64,000 nucleotides of DNA from Verrucomicrobiales bacterium (lineage in GTDB: Bacteria > Verrucomicrobiota > Verrucomicrobiia > Verrucomicrobiales > DEV007): contig PAAG01000020.1 in NCBI GenBank assembly GCA_002698785.1, positions 110,022 to 174,021 on the forward strand, read 5' to 3'. Shown here piece after piece: positions 53,032-63,538 of the stretch. Made by a program: the position numbers and the translations under genes. Every line of letters begins with the position of its first letter. The stretch's first letter is position 1. The notes beneath the pieces are model-generated. The model made no database searches. It worked only from the letters and a program-made list of their open reading frames with translations, and was not told the origin of the DNA.

Positions 53032-54069
53032 TCATTCGGGATTCGCCCACGCGCGGACGACTGCTTCCAGTCCGATCACGACGGACTCCAGCTTTTCCAT
53101 GTCGAGCTTGTCGATCGTATCCGTAGGCTTGTGATAGTGGGGGTAGCGATAGGGCCCCGTATCCGTCACCATGATGCCCGGATATCCTTCCTGCCAGAAC
53201 GACCAGTGATCCGACCACGCGACTCCCGGAACGCTCTCCGGCATCGCCAGCGCCAAAGCAGGAGTCTCACTCGCCCCCATGAAGATGGCCCTCGCTCCGT
53301 CCACCGTGTATCGAGAGCCTTCCTTTCCGACGAAGGCGAGAAAGCTCCCCGCATCGGGAATTTCTCCAAACTCTCCCTCAGGAAATTGCTGACTACCCGC
53401 CTCCTCCGAGTAGTAACCGATCGTATCGAGCGCCATCATCGCCACGATGTTCTCGTTGGCCCTTTGGCAGAGGGCAGCATACTGACGACTCCCCATATTC
53501 TCAGTCTGAAAGAAAGGTGGCTCCTCATTCGCAAAGGCGACAAAGCGCACAGTTCGGTCCTGCTGCTCGCCTGCAAGTGCCTGGGCCATCGCTAACAAAG
53601 CCGCCACACCCGTGCCGTTGTCATTCGCTCCCGGTGTGCCTTTGTAGGAATCGTAGTGAGCCCCGATCACGACAATCTCCGAGCGACGTTCTTTTCCCGG
53701 CAGCTCGGCGACAATGTTGCGGTACTCCTGCCCGTCTACGGCATACTCGTGGCGCTTGATCTGGTAGCCCATGTTCCCGCCACCCAGGGTCGACTCCAGC
53801 CAAATCGCGGCCGACTCGAGTTTTTTTGGCTTCAGGTAATTGCGCTCGCCGATCTGCTCGGTGAGGATGGTGAGGAAACGCTGCAGATCCTCCTTGCTGA
53901 CGGCTCTCTGGTTCAAACTCGCTGCCTCCAATCGCACTTTCTCATCCGGATCTCGTGTGTCTCTGCCGGACTTCAAAGAAGTATTCACCACAGCCCCGAT
54001 ACCGATCAAGAGCAACCCGGCGGGAAATGCGACAATCAGAAACGGGATCAGTTTGTTCTTCTTCATCAA
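53032..54069 (-). CDS. M28-family zinc aminopeptidase, membrane-anchored or exported
   Basis: 345 residues from ATG 54069 (a second ATG follows directly). N-terminal hydrophobic segment FLIVAFPAGLLLIGIGAVV, then linker. The catalytic domain has IGAHYDSYKGTPGANDNGTG (first zinc His and Asp), FANEEPPFF (catalytic and zinc Glu), MMALDTIGYY (Asp) and PHYHKPTDTIDKL (His), all usual M28 ligands in order. Probably releases N-terminal residues from peptides in the periplasm. On the minus strand it is the last of a run with the sulfotransferase and lpxB, 12 bases after lpxB. Confidence 0.9.
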   Translation of the reverse strand: MMKKNKLIPFLIVAFPAGLLLIGIGAVVNTSLKSGRDTRDPDEKVRLEAASLNQRAVSKEDLQRFLTILTEQIGERNYLKPKKLESAAIWLESTLGGGNMGYQIKRHEYAVDGQEYRNIVAELPGKERRSEIVVIGAHYDSYKGTPGANDNGTGVAALLAMAQALAGEQQDRTVRFVAFANEEPPFFQTENMGSRQYAALCQRANENIVAMMALDTIGYYSEEAGSQQFPEGEFGEIPDAGSFLAFVGKEGSRYTVDGARAIFMGASETPALALAMPESVPGVAWSDHWSFWQEGYPGIMVTDTGPYRYPHYHKPTDTIDKLDMEKLESVVIGLEAVVRAWANPE

Positions 54070-54080
54070 TGTTCAGGACC

Positions 54081-55214
54081 TTACGAGAGAGCAGCCAGAA
54101 CCGCCTCTGCCGCACATCCGTGTGCGTCCATGTCTTCGCTTCCGGGCTCGGATAGTTTTTCTACGACTTCAGCAAGGTCGGCCTCCATCTTCTTTCGAAC
54201 TTCCGCATCGCTCAACAGTCGTCCCAGGCCTTCGGCAATGCCCGGCCCCGTCGCACGATCCTGCAGCAGTTCGGGAACAATCTCGCGGTCGGCCAACACG
54301 TTCACAATGCCGAGAAACCTCACCGACATCACCCGCCGCGCTACCGCAGCAGTAAGCCACGCCACCTTGTAGACGAGGCAATATGGCAGACCGAGACACG
54401 CTGCTTCGAGCGTAGCCGTCCCTGACGCAACCACTCCCACATAGGCCGTCTGCATCAGCTCGCGGGACGCTTTCTCACGGACCTCGATGCACTCTGACAA
54501 ACCCGCCTCTTTCGTCATTTCACGAAGCTTCTCATTCGAGACCGGCGTCGCACCAGAGGTCGCGAAGGTCACCTCGGGGAAACGCTCTTTCAGAATCTTC
54601 GCTGCGGCAAGCATCTCGGGAAAGAGCTTCGCAATCTCCCTCTCGCGCGAACCGGGAAGAAGAGCAACGAGGTTTTCCTGCCGAGGCAGATTCGCGTTTC
54701 TCAGCGCCGCCATCGAATCCACCAGCGGATGCCCGGCAAATACCGTGGGCAGCCCAGACTCTTCGTAGAGATCCTTTTCGAATGGGAAAATGCAGATCAT
54801 CAGGTCGAGCAGCTCGGCCATCGTCTTGATGCGACCGCGTTTCCACGCCCAGACCTGCGGACTGATGTAGTAGATCAATTTGCCCTTGTAGTCCCGCTCT
54901 CGCAATGCCTTGGCGAGACGAAGGTTAAAGCCGGGATAGTCGATCAGCACGACTCCATCAGGCTGCGTCGCAATGATCTTCTCCACCGTCTCATCGAGCT
55001 TCGCCTTGAAATAACTGTATTTCTTCAGCACTTCCCAGAGACCTAACACAGCCGCATGCTCCAGCCAGTCTTCGACATCACCTGCCAGCTCGTGCATTTT
55101 CGGCCCACCGAGCCCTGAAAACGTCACTTCCCCCTGCTCTTGAATGGCAGACATCAAGGCCGCTCCGTGGGTATCGCCACTGATTTCGCCGGAGACAAGG
55201 AAGAGGGTTTTCAC
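54081..55214 (-). CDS. lpxB: Lipid-A-disaccharide synthase
   Basis: 377 residues; joins UDP-diacylglucosamine and lipid X to make the lipid A disaccharide, so the cell has LPS. Family landmarks: MKTLFLVSGEISGDTHGAAL, FSGLGGPKM, VVLIDYPGFNLRLAK, YYISPQVWAWKRGRIKTM, FAGHPLVDS, LLPGSREREI and SGTATLEAACLGLPYCLVY. The start at 55214 is the family start. It lies 17 bases downstream of the sulfotransferase gene and 12 bases upstream of the peptidase; the other lpx genes are not in the window. Confidence 0.97.
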   Translation of the reverse strand: MKTLFLVSGEISGDTHGAALMSAIQEQGEVTFSGLGGPKMHELAGDVEDWLEHAAVLGLWEVLKKYSYFKAKLDETVEKIIATQPDGVVLIDYPGFNLRLAKALRERDYKGKLIYYISPQVWAWKRGRIKTMAELLDLMICIFPFEKDLYEESGLPTVFAGHPLVDSMAALRNANLPRQENLVALLPGSREREIAKLFPEMLAAAKILKERFPEVTFATSGATPVSNEKLREMTKEAGLSECIEVREKASRELMQTAYVGVVASGTATLEAACLGLPYCLVYKVAWLTAAVARRVMSVRFLGIVNVLADREIVPELLQDRATGPGIAEGLGRLLSDAEVRKKMEADLAEVVEKLSEPGSEDMDAHGCAAEAVLAALS

Positions 55215-55230
55215 TTGGTGTCAGGGTTAG

Positions 55231-56397
55231 CTAGCGAATCTCAATGTCATCTGGAGGAGCCATGTCGTAGCCCCACTCATCAAAGGCAAACTTCCACCGC
55301 TCGCGGATCTGCTCGGCATGCTCAGGGGCGATCGTGTGCACGTTTCGACGATAGCCCTTCAGCCCCTTCACGTAGGCATCGATCTCTTTCAGCCCAGCCT
55401 CTTTCCCATCGAGCCCAAGCGTGTCGTAAATGCGACCGATCTCGCCCGTGGGATCCGCCGTGATCTTCTCGTAAGTCGTCTCCACCAACTGATCGGCAGG
55501 CAGGTTCAGGCGATCACGATCCTCGATGTATCGCTGCATCACCTTCTCGTAGGTATCGAGAACAAAGCCGGGGATGTCGACATTCTGGAACGGCTGCCAG
55601 GCAAAGGCATTGTAGAGACGAGGGAACTTCCCACAGGTAGAACTGAACACCGGCCAGGGATTCCGAACGATATTCACGAACTTCGCATCCGGAAACATTT
55701 CCAGGATCATCTCCATCCGCGTCGTCGAGGGAGGATTTTTAAAGAGCAGCTGCTTGCCTTCCTTGGCATAGTTTACCTTCCGGATGAGAAACTCATAGTT
55801 CTTCTGAAAGCGCTCTTTTTCCTTCTGCGTGCACTCTTCGAAAAACATCGAGCGATCCCGGTGCAGAGCCATGTCCTGTGGGAAATAGTAAATGTAGTAG
55901 TAGCCGATCGGATTCAGGTTTCCGAGGGCCATTTCCTCTTCCTGCGGCTCATCGAGAGTGAGCTTCACGTTGTCATAGCCACGCGTCTCAGGCAGCGCCC
56001 GGTCGATGATCTTGCGAGCAATCCGCACCTTGGGCCCGAGCATATCCAGCGGCATCGCTGTTTCGGAAAAGCGCATATACCCGAACTGCGGGTCACGGCT
56101 CATCAGGTTGTGAAGGTGGGTGGTTCCACTGCGCCAGTGCCCAATCAGGAACACGGGAGGCTTCTTGAACATCTGGCGATTGATCGCGCCGCGATACTTC
56201 ACTTTCTCAATCGTCGCGAGCGGCAAACGAAGCGTCTGCCCCACCCAACCGATGAATCGCTGGTATCGAGTCCTCGGGTCCAGCCCACCGGAGAACAGGG
56301 CATGCTTCAGGAACACGCGCAGTCTCGCTCCGGCGAATGGGTGCAGCCCGGGAGGCTTCTCGGTCGCTGCTGATTCCAATGTCCACTTTCCACCCAT
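55231..56397 (-). CDS. Sulfotransferase
   Basis: 388 residues from ATG 56397; upstream frame has no family sequence. PAPS-dependent sulfotransferase: 5'-phosphosulfate loop PPVFLIGHWRSGTTHLHNLM, 3'-phosphate region KFVNIVRNPWPVF, with LLFKNPPSTTRMEMILEMFP. Acceptors of this group are sugars or lipids. The N-terminal ~60 residues are basic and not conserved. It lies directly upstream of lpxB on the same strand, which hints at sulfation of lipid A or of an envelope glycan, an inference only. Divergent from dprA by 119 bases. Confidence 0.85.
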   Translation of the reverse strand: MGGKWTLESAATEKPPGLHPFAGARLRVFLKHALFSGGLDPRTRYQRFIGWVGQTLRLPLATIEKVKYRGAINRQMFKKPPVFLIGHWRSGTTHLHNLMSRDPQFGYMRFSETAMPLDMLGPKVRIARKIIDRALPETRGYDNVKLTLDEPQEEEMALGNLNPIGYYYIYYFPQDMALHRDRSMFFEECTQKEKERFQKNYEFLIRKVNYAKEGKQLLFKNPPSTTRMEMILEMFPDAKFVNIVRNPWPVFSSTCGKFPRLYNAFAWQPFQNVDIPGFVLDTYEKVMQRYIEDRDRLNLPADQLVETTYEKITADPTGEIGRIYDTLGLDGKEAGLKEIDAYVKGLKGYRRNVHTIAPEHAEQIRERWKFAFDEWGYDMAPPDDIEIR

Positions 56398-56516
56398 AGT
56401 CAGATTCTCAGGGGTCAAAGCTATAGACGGACTTGGCAACGAGTGCGAATTGAAATTCCGGATTCCTGCGCCCTGCCCCCTTGCGCACCAGCCCAAAGTC
56501 GAGTAACCCGGTGAAG

Positions 56517-57638
56517 ATGAATTCAAAGGAGGGCTTTCTTGCGCTGAACCTGCTACCGGGTATCGGCCCGATACGGGTGCGCCGTCTCCTTGCCCACTTC
56601 GATTCGCCGGAGAAAATCCTCCTCGCCAGCCAATCCGAGCTCTGCCGAGTCTCCGGTATCGGTCGAGAAATGGCCGAACTCATCTCCGATTGGGAAAGCT
56701 CTGTCGACATCATCGAAGAGCAGCGCCGCATGAAAGAGCACGGCATTTCCCTGCTCACCCTCGAAGATGAATCTTACCCACCAGCCCTGCGCGAAATTCA
56801 CGATCCTCCCTTTCTCCTATATATAAAGGGAGACATCCGCCCTTCCGATGCCGCCGCCCTGGGAGTGGTCGGATCTCGACGCACCACGCACTACGGAAAA
56901 GAACAGGCGAGGAAGCTCAGTTTCCAGCTGGCTCGGGCTGGCTTCTGCATCATCAGTGGCCTCGCCCGTGGAATCGACACTGCTGCCCACGAAGGCGCTC
57001 TTGCGGCCGAGGGGCGCACCATCGCTGTTCTCGGATCGGGAATCGGAAACATCTATCCTCCCGAGAACGCTGCTCTCGCCGACAAGATCGCGGAAAACGG
57101 TGCCGTCATTTCTGAGTTCCCCGTCCTCTACGTGCCGGACAAGCAGTCCTTCCCTTTACGCAACCGCATCGTCTCGGGAATGTCGCAGGGACTCCTTGTT
57201 GTCGAGGCTCCTGCCCGTAGCGGATCGCTCATCACTGCGAACCAGGCACTGGAACAGGGCCGCGCTGTCTTTGCCGTCCCCGGACCGATCGATCGCCCGA
57301 CCTCAGAAGGCTGTAACCGCCTCATTCGACAGGGTGCTACGTTGGTTTGTTCCGCTCGCGACATCATCGAAGATCTCGCAAATGAATTGAACTCTCTCCC
57401 CCTCGAGATGTCACAACCTGCTCACGCCGCTCCGAAAGCGACGCCGAAACGGGAGGTTTCTCTCAGTGATCTCGAGAAGAAAATCCTGGCTCAACTGGAA
57501 CAGGGAGAGGCAACTATAGACAAACTCGCCGAGGCCCTGGAACAGCCCGCCAGCACGGTGAGTGTATCCCTTTTACAACTCGAAATGAAGAGCCTCGTGA
57601 AACAGTTACCTGGCAAATACTTCACGAAACTGATTTGA
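56517..57638 (+). CDS. dprA: DNA processing protein DprA
   Basis: 373 residues; loads RecA onto incoming single-stranded DNA during natural transformation. N-terminal helix-hairpin-helix-like region (LLPGIGPIRVRRLLAHF and VSGIGREMAELI), Rossmann-like core with LGVVGSRRTTHYGKEQARK, SGLARGIDTAAHEGAL, VLGSGIGNIYPPEN, FPLRNRIVSGMSQGLLVVEA and a C-terminal winged-helix segment (LSDLEKKILAQLEQGEATID). All conserved. ATG at 56517 chosen because the HhH follows it directly. topB follows after 63 bases. No competence pilus gene is nearby; pilD is 46 kb away. Confidence 0.95.
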   Translation: MNSKEGFLALNLLPGIGPIRVRRLLAHFDSPEKILLASQSELCRVSGIGREMAELISDWESSVDIIEEQRRMKEHGISLLTLEDESYPPALREIHDPPFLLYIKGDIRPSDAAALGVVGSRRTTHYGKEQARKLSFQLARAGFCIISGLARGIDTAAHEGALAAEGRTIAVLGSGIGNIYPPENAALADKIAENGAVISEFPVLYVPDKQSFPLRNRIVSGMSQGLLVVEAPARSGSLITANQALEQGRAVFAVPGPIDRPTSEGCNRLIRQGATLVCSARDIIEDLANELNSLPLEMSQPAHAAPKATPKREVSLSDLEKKILAQLEQGEATIDKLAEALEQPASTVSVSLLQLEMKSLVKQLPGKYFTKLI

Positions 57639-57701
57639 CGGATCGCTTAATTAAGGCAATTCCGTGTTGCGAGAGAAATCTCCCCAATCCCAAGCACAAC
57701 C

Positions 57702-60332
57702 ATGTCCAAGTCCCTCATCATCGCAGAGAAACCAAGCGTCGCCAACGATCTGGCGAGAGTGCTCGGGAAGGATTCTGCTATCGGCAAATTCGAGAAGAAG
57801 GCCGATTATTTCGAAAACGACCATTATATAATCTCATCCGCGATTGGTCACCTCGTGCAGCAAGCCCTCCCCACAACGGCAGAGGGCAAGATGCTTCCCT
57901 GGAAGTTCGACTGCCTCCCGGTGCTCCCCGAAGAGTTCGCCCTCGAGCCCAGCGAGCAGAAAGGTGCCAAGACTCGCCTCAACCTGCTCAAGAAGCTGAT
58001 GAAGCGAAAGGATGTAACCGAACTCATCAATGCTTGTGACGCCGGCCGCGAGGGTGAATTGATCTTTCGATACATCGTTCAGTTTTCGAAAGTCGACAAA
58101 CCTGTGCGCCGTCTCTGGATGCAGTCCATGACGGACAACGCCATTCGCGAGGCATTCGCCAAGCTCCGCGACGGAGCCGCAATGAAGCCCCTCAGCGACG
58201 CGGCCTACTGCCGTTCCGAGTCCGATTGGCTCGTCGGGATCAACTCGACCCGCGCCATGACCGCTTTCAACAGTAAGTTCGGCGGTTTCAACAAGACACC
58301 CGTCGGTCGTGTGCAAACCCCTACCCTCGCTCTACTCGCCGAGCGGGAGCAGGAAATCGACGATTTCGTCAGCGAAGACTATTTCGAAGTCCACGGCACC
58401 TTCGACGTGAAAGCCGGAGAGTATCTCGGCCGCTGGTTCGACGAATCTTTCAAAAAATCCGAGGACAAACCTCATGCTCGTGCCGAGCGGATCTGGGACA
58501 AAGAATCCGCCGAAGCCATCGTCGCGCGCTGCAAAGGCAAGACCGCGACAGTCGAGGAGAAGAAAAAGCCGTCCAAGCAGATAGCACCTCAGCTCTACGA
58601 CCTCACCAGCCTCCAGCGTGAGGCCAACGGTCGCTTCGGCTTTTCCGCTCGCCGAACTTTGCAGCTGGCGCAGGCCCTCTACGAGCGCCACAAAGCCCTC
58701 ACATATCCGAGAACGGACTCCCGCTACCTGCCTGACGACTACGTCGGAACGACCATCGGCACCTTGGAGAAAATCTCTTCTGCCTCGGGATACACCATCT
58801 CTGACCTGCCCCAGCATGCTGGCAAAGCCATCTCTGACAAGCTGGTAAACGGCGGCAACAAGCGAATCTTCAACGGTGCCAAAGTGAGCGATCACTTTGC
58901 TATCATCCCCACAGGCCAGATTCCCAAGAGCCTCGACGAAGCTGAGCAGAAGCTCTACGACATGGTCACTCGTCGTTTCATCGCTTCATTTTATCCGTCC
59001 GCTGAATTCGAAAACACGACCCGTATCACCCGTATCGAAGAGGATGCCTTCAAGTCCGACGGTAAGATCCTCGTCGTTCCTGGTTGGCTCGGCGTTTACG
59101 GCAAAAAAGCTGGTGGCGGAGACGCTCCGGCAAAGGATCAGTCCGCCGAAGACAAGAAGTCCTCAGCCGACAAGCAGATCGTTCCCGTCGAACCTGGTGA
59201 ATCCGCCTTGGCCAAAGCCATCGACCTTCTTGAAAAGCAGACACGCCCTCCTGCTCGATACAACGAAAGCACGCTCCTTTCCGCGATGGAAACAGCCGGG
59301 AAGCGCGTCGACGACGAAGAGCTGCGAGACGCGATGTCTGAGCGCGGACTGGGCACACCCGCCACTCGTGCTGCCGTGATCGAAGGTCTCATCAACGACA
59401 AATACATCACCCGTGATGGCCGCGACATCTTTGTCACGACTCGTGGAATGCGTCTCATCGATCAGCTCCACAACATGGAGATCGGCATTCTTACCTCTCC
59501 AGAGATGACTGGTGAGTGGGAATACAAGCTCAAGCAGATGGAGCAGGGCAAATTCGACCGCCCGAGCTTCATGAAAGAGATCAAGGATCTCACAGGCAAC
59601 GTAGTCGACACAGCGAAAGAATACGCTCGCACCGCACTTGAGCGCGAGTGGCCCGAATTCCCCGTTCCCTGCCCGGTCTGTGGAGCCCCCACGCTTGGCC
59701 AGGACGACGGTCGCTACAAGTGCAAGCAGCCCGACTGCAAATTCGCTCTCCCGAAGGTCATCGCGAGCCGCCCTCTTTCCGAAGAGGAAGCGAAAACACT
59801 TCTCAAGACCAAACTCGTCGGACCTCTCACTGGCTTCGTAAACCGCTTCAAGCAGCCTTTCGACGCCGCCATCGAGCTTCAGGAAGACAAGAAGGCCGGC
59901 CTCAAAGCCTCCTTCGTATTCGAGAAGACACCCGAAGAGGAAGCCGAAGAAGACGCCATCAAGGAAGAGAACAAGCTTTGCCCCTGCCCTCTCTGCGAAA
60001 AAGGAGACATCTACGCCACTCCTACCAGCTACATCTGTGATCGCAGAGCCTCTGGCGACGGCTGCAAGGCCCGTCTATCCCGCGAGATGTGTAAGTACGA
60101 GATCCCCAAAGAACAGGCGATCAAGTACTTCACCGAAGGCAAAACCGACGTCATCGACAAGTGGATCAGCAAGAAAGGCCGTCCTTTCAAAGCTGCCCTC
60201 ACCTGCAACAAAAAGGGTCGTCGCATGCTCGGTTGGGAATTCCCTCCTCGCGAACCAGCTAAGAAGAAAACGGCTACCAAGAAAGCCGCTGCCAAAAAGA
60301 CAGCTACGAAGAAGGCTGCGGCAAAGAAATAG
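57702..60332 (+). CDS. topB: DNA topoisomerase III with zinc-ribbon region and Lys/Ala-rich tail
   Basis: Type IA topoisomerase, 876 residues. Toprim part [20 protein letters not shown] and [13 protein letters not shown]; catalytic Tyr in [20 protein letters not shown] and [20 protein letters not shown] complete the family. The C-terminal ~200 residues add two zinc-ribbon-like segments ([15 protein letters not shown] and [20 protein letters not shown]) and end in a repeated [14 protein letters not shown] tail like histone H1, probably for DNA binding. Cell-level role: decatenation and recombination intermediates. Starts at ATG 57702; convergent with coaD. Confidence 0.97.
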   Translation: MSKSLIIAEKPSVANDLARVLGKDSAIGKFEKKADYFENDHYIISSAIGHLVQQALPTTAEGKMLPWKFDCLPVLPEEFALEPSEQKGAKTRLNLLKKLMKRKDVTELINACDAGREGELIFRYIVQFSKVDKPVRRLWMQSMTDNAIREAFAKLRDGAAMKPLSDAAYCRSESDWLVGINSTRAMTAFNSKFGGFNKTPVGRVQTPTLALLAEREQEIDDFVSEDYFEVHGTFDVKAGEYLGRWFDESFKKSEDKPHARAERIWDKESAEAIVARCKGKTATVEEKKKPSKQIAPQLYDLTSLQREANGRFGFSARRTLQLAQALYERHKALTYPRTDSRYLPDDYVGTTIGTLEKISSASGYTISDLPQHAGKAISDKLVNGGNKRIFNGAKVSDHFAIIPTGQIPKSLDEAEQKLYDMVTRRFIASFYPSAEFENTTRITRIEEDAFKSDGKILVVPGWLGVYGKKAGGGDAPAKDQSAEDKKSSADKQIVPVEPGESALAKAIDLLEKQTRPPARYNESTLLSAMETAGKRVDDEELRDAMSERGLGTPATRAAVIEGLINDKYITRDGRDIFVTTRGMRLIDQLHNMEIGILTSPEMTGEWEYKLKQMEQGKFDRPSFMKEIKDLTGNVVDTAKEYARTALEREWPEFPVPCPVCGAPTLGQDDGRYKCKQPDCKFALPKVIASRPLSEEEAKTLLKTKLVGPLTGFVNRFKQPFDAAIELQEDKKAGLKASFVFEKTPEEEAEEDAIKEENKLCPCPLCEKGDIYATPTSYICDRRASGDGCKARLSREMCKYEIPKEQAIKYFTEGKTDVIDKWISKKGRPFKAALTCNKKGRRMLGWEFPPREPAKKKTATKKAAAKKTATKKAAAKK

Positions 60333-60345
60333 CCAACAGGCGATA

Positions 60346-60822
60346 CTACCCAATCTTTTCCTGTAGTGCGGCTTTCACTACAGGAGGCACGAAATTGTCT
60401 ATATTTCCATTCAGGTGCGCTACCTCTTTCACGATCCGTGAGCTGAGGTAGATGTTCTCCTGGCTGGGCATCATAAAGATCGTTTCGAGCTCTTCATCGA
60501 GACTACGATTCATCAGGGCCATCTGGAATTCGTATTCGAAGTCGGACACCGCGCGGATGCCTCGTATCACAGCGTCAGCGTTTTCTTTCTGAAAGAAGTT
60601 CACCAGCAGTCCTTCAAACGATTTCACCTCGATCCCTGAGATTCCTTCTGTCGCTTTCTCAATCAGGTCTACCCTTTCCTCCATCGTGAAAAGACCTGAC
60701 TTTGAGCGATTTACCGCAACCGCGACGATCACCTTGTCACAGATTTTCGAAGCGCGCTCAATGACATCCAGATGACCGTTGTGAACGGGATCGAAGCTAC
60801 CGGGATAGATGGCGATATTCAT
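60346..60822 (-). CDS. coaD: Phosphopantetheine adenylyltransferase
   Basis: 158 residues; penultimate step of CoA synthesis, joining 4'-phosphopantetheine and ATP to dephospho-CoA. Nucleotidyltransferase motif IYPGSFDPVHNGHLDVIERA with the His-x-Gly-His, IVAVAVNRSKSGLFTMEERV, DAVIRGIRAVSDFEYEFQMA and ISSRIVKE-like YLSSRIVKEVA. Length and all motifs normal. Start ATG 60822. An inverted repeat at its 3' end (60360-60384) lies in the coding sequence. The 97-base gap to the next gene holds A+T-rich sequence, probably the divergent promoters. Confidence 0.97.
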   Translation of the reverse strand: MNIAIYPGSFDPVHNGHLDVIERASKICDKVIVAVAVNRSKSGLFTMEERVDLIEKATEGISGIEVKSFEGLLVNFFQKENADAVIRGIRAVSDFEYEFQMALMNRSLDEELETIFMMPSQENIYLSSRIVKEVAHLNGNIDNFVPPVVKAALQEKIG

Positions 60823-60918
60823 GAAATACTATGTGTTGAGTAACAGCTATCCATGATTTCAGCCCGAATTTTAAAATTTTTCAAAGACATTTCAGTGTAT
60901 GCCGCTACTATTTGAGTC

Positions 60919-61341
60919 ATGAATGTCCGGAAATGTTTGATACTTTCCCTGTTGGTCGGTGGTGTGTTTGCTTTGAACTCATGCGAAACTGGAGGGAATA
61001 AAGAAACAGGCCCCGAACCCGCTCCCGTTGCAGCAAACGGACCAATCAACGCGGACGGTTTCCTGAAGAACGACCACGAGCCCCTGAACAAGTGGCTCGA
61101 TGAGCGTTTCGAAGTCGACTACAAGCACATGACTCCGGCTTTGATCTTCGACCAGGTCCCGCTGAACGACATTTTCTACGAGACATCCAATCTCCCTCAG
61201 GACGCTACGCCTTTGAACTTCTCCAGCTCCGACGTTTCCCGTCGTGAACTCCTGAAGAAGATCGCAAGCCACTGGAGGCTCAAGATGTCTCTCGTGACCG
61301 ACGCAGCAGGCAACCCGACCGCAGTGCGCGTCGAAGGCTGA
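60919..61341 (+). CDS. Lipoprotein of unknown function, 140 residues
   Basis: Signal peptide MNVRKCLILSLLVGGVFALNSC with lipobox LNSC. The mature part has a Pro/Ala/Asn linker (ETGPEPAPVAANGPINADG), then KWLDERFEVDYKHMTPALIF and DQVPLNDIFYETSNL, and a final KKIASHWRLKMSLVTDAAGN. The last segment, TPLNFSSSDVSRRELLKKIA, resembles the small STN/secretin-N folds that bind peptides or act in secretion, which is only a fold impression. Convergent with avtA, four bases apart. Confidence 0.7.
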   Translation: MNVRKCLILSLLVGGVFALNSCETGGNKETGPEPAPVAANGPINADGFLKNDHEPLNKWLDERFEVDYKHMTPALIFDQVPLNDIFYETSNLPQDATPLNFSSSDVSRRELLKKIASHWRLKMSLVTDAAGNPTAVRVEG

Positions 61342-61345
61342 TCTG

Positions 61346-62638
61346 CTAGAGATCGCAGCGATATACGTCTCGGATCACCTCTCCGAGAATGCGGAAGCCG
61401 TCATCGACGATTTCCTCCGGCTGGGTAAAGCTCACCCGTATGCACTCTCGTGCGTGCTTCCAGTCGCTCGTATCGAGACCGAAGAAGAAATACTCACCCG
61501 GCACTACGATCATACCAGCGTCCTTCAGACGTCGGTAGAGCTCGCGGCAACCAATCGGTAGCCCTTCAAACCAGAACCAGAGGAAAAACGCTCCTTCGCT
61601 CTCGTGGATCCGCCACGGCACATCCGCAGGTAGGTGCTTCGCCGCCATTTCCCTCGCCCGCTCGGAGCGGTCCTTGTAATATGGACGCACGACCTCTTCG
61701 GCCAGTCGCTTGATCTCTCCCGACTCAATCATCGGACGTGCCAGAGCCTGTCCGATGTTGTTATTCGCGAGTCCCACGATGGCTGTCATGGAGCGGATTT
61801 CATCAATGATCTCCTCCCGTGCCACGACGATACCAGTTCTCGTTCCCGGCAGACCGAGCTTACTGAGGCTGAGCGTCAGGATGATGTTCTCGTCCCACAC
61901 CGGCTTCGCATCACGGAATACCACTCCCGGAAAAGGCAGGCCATAGGCATTGTCGATGATCAAAGGGATACCCTGCTCGGCAGCTGCTTCGCGTAGATGC
62001 TCGATCTCGTCATCAGTCAGCACATTGCTGCTCGGATTGGTCGGGCGGGAAACTGCAATCGCTCCGTGCTCTGGACCGATATTCAGATTCTCAAAATCTA
62101 CGTGATACTTGAAACTCCGATCCCCGATCAGCTCGATCGATGGCTTTCTGCTATCGAAAAGATCAGCTTCAGAAACACCCTGGTCGCTGTATCCAATATA
62201 CTCAGGCACAACCGGGAGAAGAATCTTCTTGGCACCGCCGCCGGGCAAAGCTCCCGCAAAACGGTTCAGTAGAAAGAAAAAGGCCGTCTGGCCCCCGTTC
62301 GTGATCGCAATATTGGAGCCCGAAAGCTTCCAGCCGAACTCCCGACTCAAAAACGCCGCCACTGCATCGCGAAACGCAGGGCTCCCGGCAGGTTGATCGT
62401 AGTCCGCCATGACTCGATCGAATTCATCCGGAGAATCGACCACGAGTTCTTTCATCCGCTCGCGCCAGATCTCCTGCATCGCAGGGATGTGAGCCGGATT
62501 CCCCCCGCCCATCATACGCAACTTCCCACGACCATGCGTGAGAGCTTCGCCGAGATCATCCATGAGTTCGGTGATGCCGGAATGCTCGGTCAGGTTCTTT
62601 CCAAAAATCGACTTCGGGTATGGGGCTTCTTGAGACAC
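61346..62638 (-). CDS. avtA: Valine-pyruvate aminotransferase
   Basis: 430 residues from GTG 62638, giving [20 protein letters not shown], which aligns with the E. coli AvtA N-terminus (FGDKFTRHSGI); other starts upstream are poorer. PLP-dependent fold-type I enzyme, transfers the amino group between valine and pyruvate (alanine). Strong similarity: [91 protein letters not shown] and the PLP lysine in [16 protein letters not shown]. Divergent from, and probably overlapping, the 5' end of thiD. Confidence 0.95.
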   Translation of the reverse strand: MSQEAPYPKSIFGKNLTEHSGITELMDDLGEALTHGRGKLRMMGGGNPAHIPAMQEIWRERMKELVVDSPDEFDRVMADYDQPAGSPAFRDAVAAFLSREFGWKLSGSNIAITNGGQTAFFFLLNRFAGALPGGGAKKILLPVVPEYIGYSDQGVSEADLFDSRKPSIELIGDRSFKYHVDFENLNIGPEHGAIAVSRPTNPSSNVLTDDEIEHLREAAAEQGIPLIIDNAYGLPFPGVVFRDAKPVWDENIILTLSLSKLGLPGTRTGIVVAREEIIDEIRSMTAIVGLANNNIGQALARPMIESGEIKRLAEEVVRPYYKDRSERAREMAAKHLPADVPWRIHESEGAFFLWFWFEGLPIGCRELYRRLKDAGMIVVPGEYFFFGLDTSDWKHARECIRVSFTQPEEIVDDGFRILGEVIRDVYRCDL

Positions 62639-63538
62639 GCCCCTATTTGCACTCTGACGAAGGATCTGGCAAGCTTCTGCGTTCCCAACCTTTTCGATCT
62701 CATCGCCACGACACCGACACAACAACCTGTCGCCCTCACGATCGCCGGATCCGACTCCTCGGCAGGAGCAGGTATCCAGGCAGATCTGAAAACCTTCTCT
62801 GCACTGGGCGTCTACGGCACCACAGCCATCACCGCCATCGTTGCTGAGGTTCCCGGAGAGGTTTCTGCGATTCAGAGCATCAGTAGTAAATTGCTACAAT
62901 CACATATCCAGTCAGTAACAAAAACATTTCCCGTAAATCACGGAAAAACAGGAATGCTCGCAAACCGCGAGAATGTCGAGGTGGTAGCCGAGTTTCTTGC
63001 CGAAAATTCTGGCTTCACTCTCGTCGTAGATCCAGTCTTCCGAGCCAGCGCTGGTGCAGAGCTTCTCTCTGCAGATGGCGTGGCCACGCTCAAAGAATCG
63101 GTCCTGCCCCTCGCCGCGCTCGTAACGCCAAACCTTTTCGAATCCGAGATATTGTTGGGAACCAGCATCAAATCAGAAAGCGACCTCCAAGCGGCTCCTC
63201 GCAGACTCTACGAGAAATACGGATCATCCTTCCTCGTCAAAGGCGGGCATTTCCAATCCTCATCGGATGATCTCGTCGATTACTGGTGCATCAACGGAAC
63301 TGAGGGCGAATGTCGCCACCCGCGGTTACCTGTTTCAGACACGCATGGCACGGGGTGCACCCTCTCCGCTGCCATCACCGCTTTTCTCGCACACGGTCTC
63401 CCCATGGACGAAGCAATCGCAAAAGGCACCCGCTTCCTTGCGGCTTCCCTTTCATCCAGACTCGAATGGGACACACCTGCGGGATCAATCGCGGCATTGA
63501 ACCACTTTCCAAATGGCGTAGACTTCCCCGATACATGA
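62630..63538 (+). CDS. thiD: Hydroxymethylpyrimidine/phosphomethylpyrimidine kinase
   Basis: Phosphorylates HMP and HMP-P for thiamine synthesis. Ribokinase-like fold with [69 protein letters not shown] and [19 protein letters not shown]. The start is uncertain. No ATG is in frame near the family start; the nearest conventional one is TTG 62630, which overlaps avtA by nine bases, whereas the family N-terminus fits an ATC at 62702 ([13 protein letters not shown]). The coordinates given use the TTG; a 278-residue protein from 62702 is closer to the usual length. Its stop overlaps the next ATG by four bases. Confidence 0.9.
   Translation: MRHAPICTLTKDLASFCVPNLFDLIATTPTQQPVALTIAGSDSSAGAGIQADLKTFSALGVYGTTAITAIVAEVPGEVSAIQSISSKLLQSHIQSVTKTFPVNHGKTGMLANRENVEVVAEFLAENSGFTLVVDPVFRASAGAELLSADGVATLKESVLPLAALVTPNLFESEILLGTSIKSESDLQAAPRRLYEKYGSSFLVKGGHFQSSSDDLVDYWCINGTEGECRHPRLPVSDTHGTGCTLSAAITAFLAHGLPMDEAIAKGTRFLAASLSSRLEWDTPAGSIAALNHFPNGVDFPDT

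Noticed and set aside
60360..60384. 9-bp perfect inverted repeat (CCTGTAGTG / CACTACAGG) as terminator of topB or coaD
   Set aside because: It lies inside the last codons of coaD and no T run follows it on either strand.
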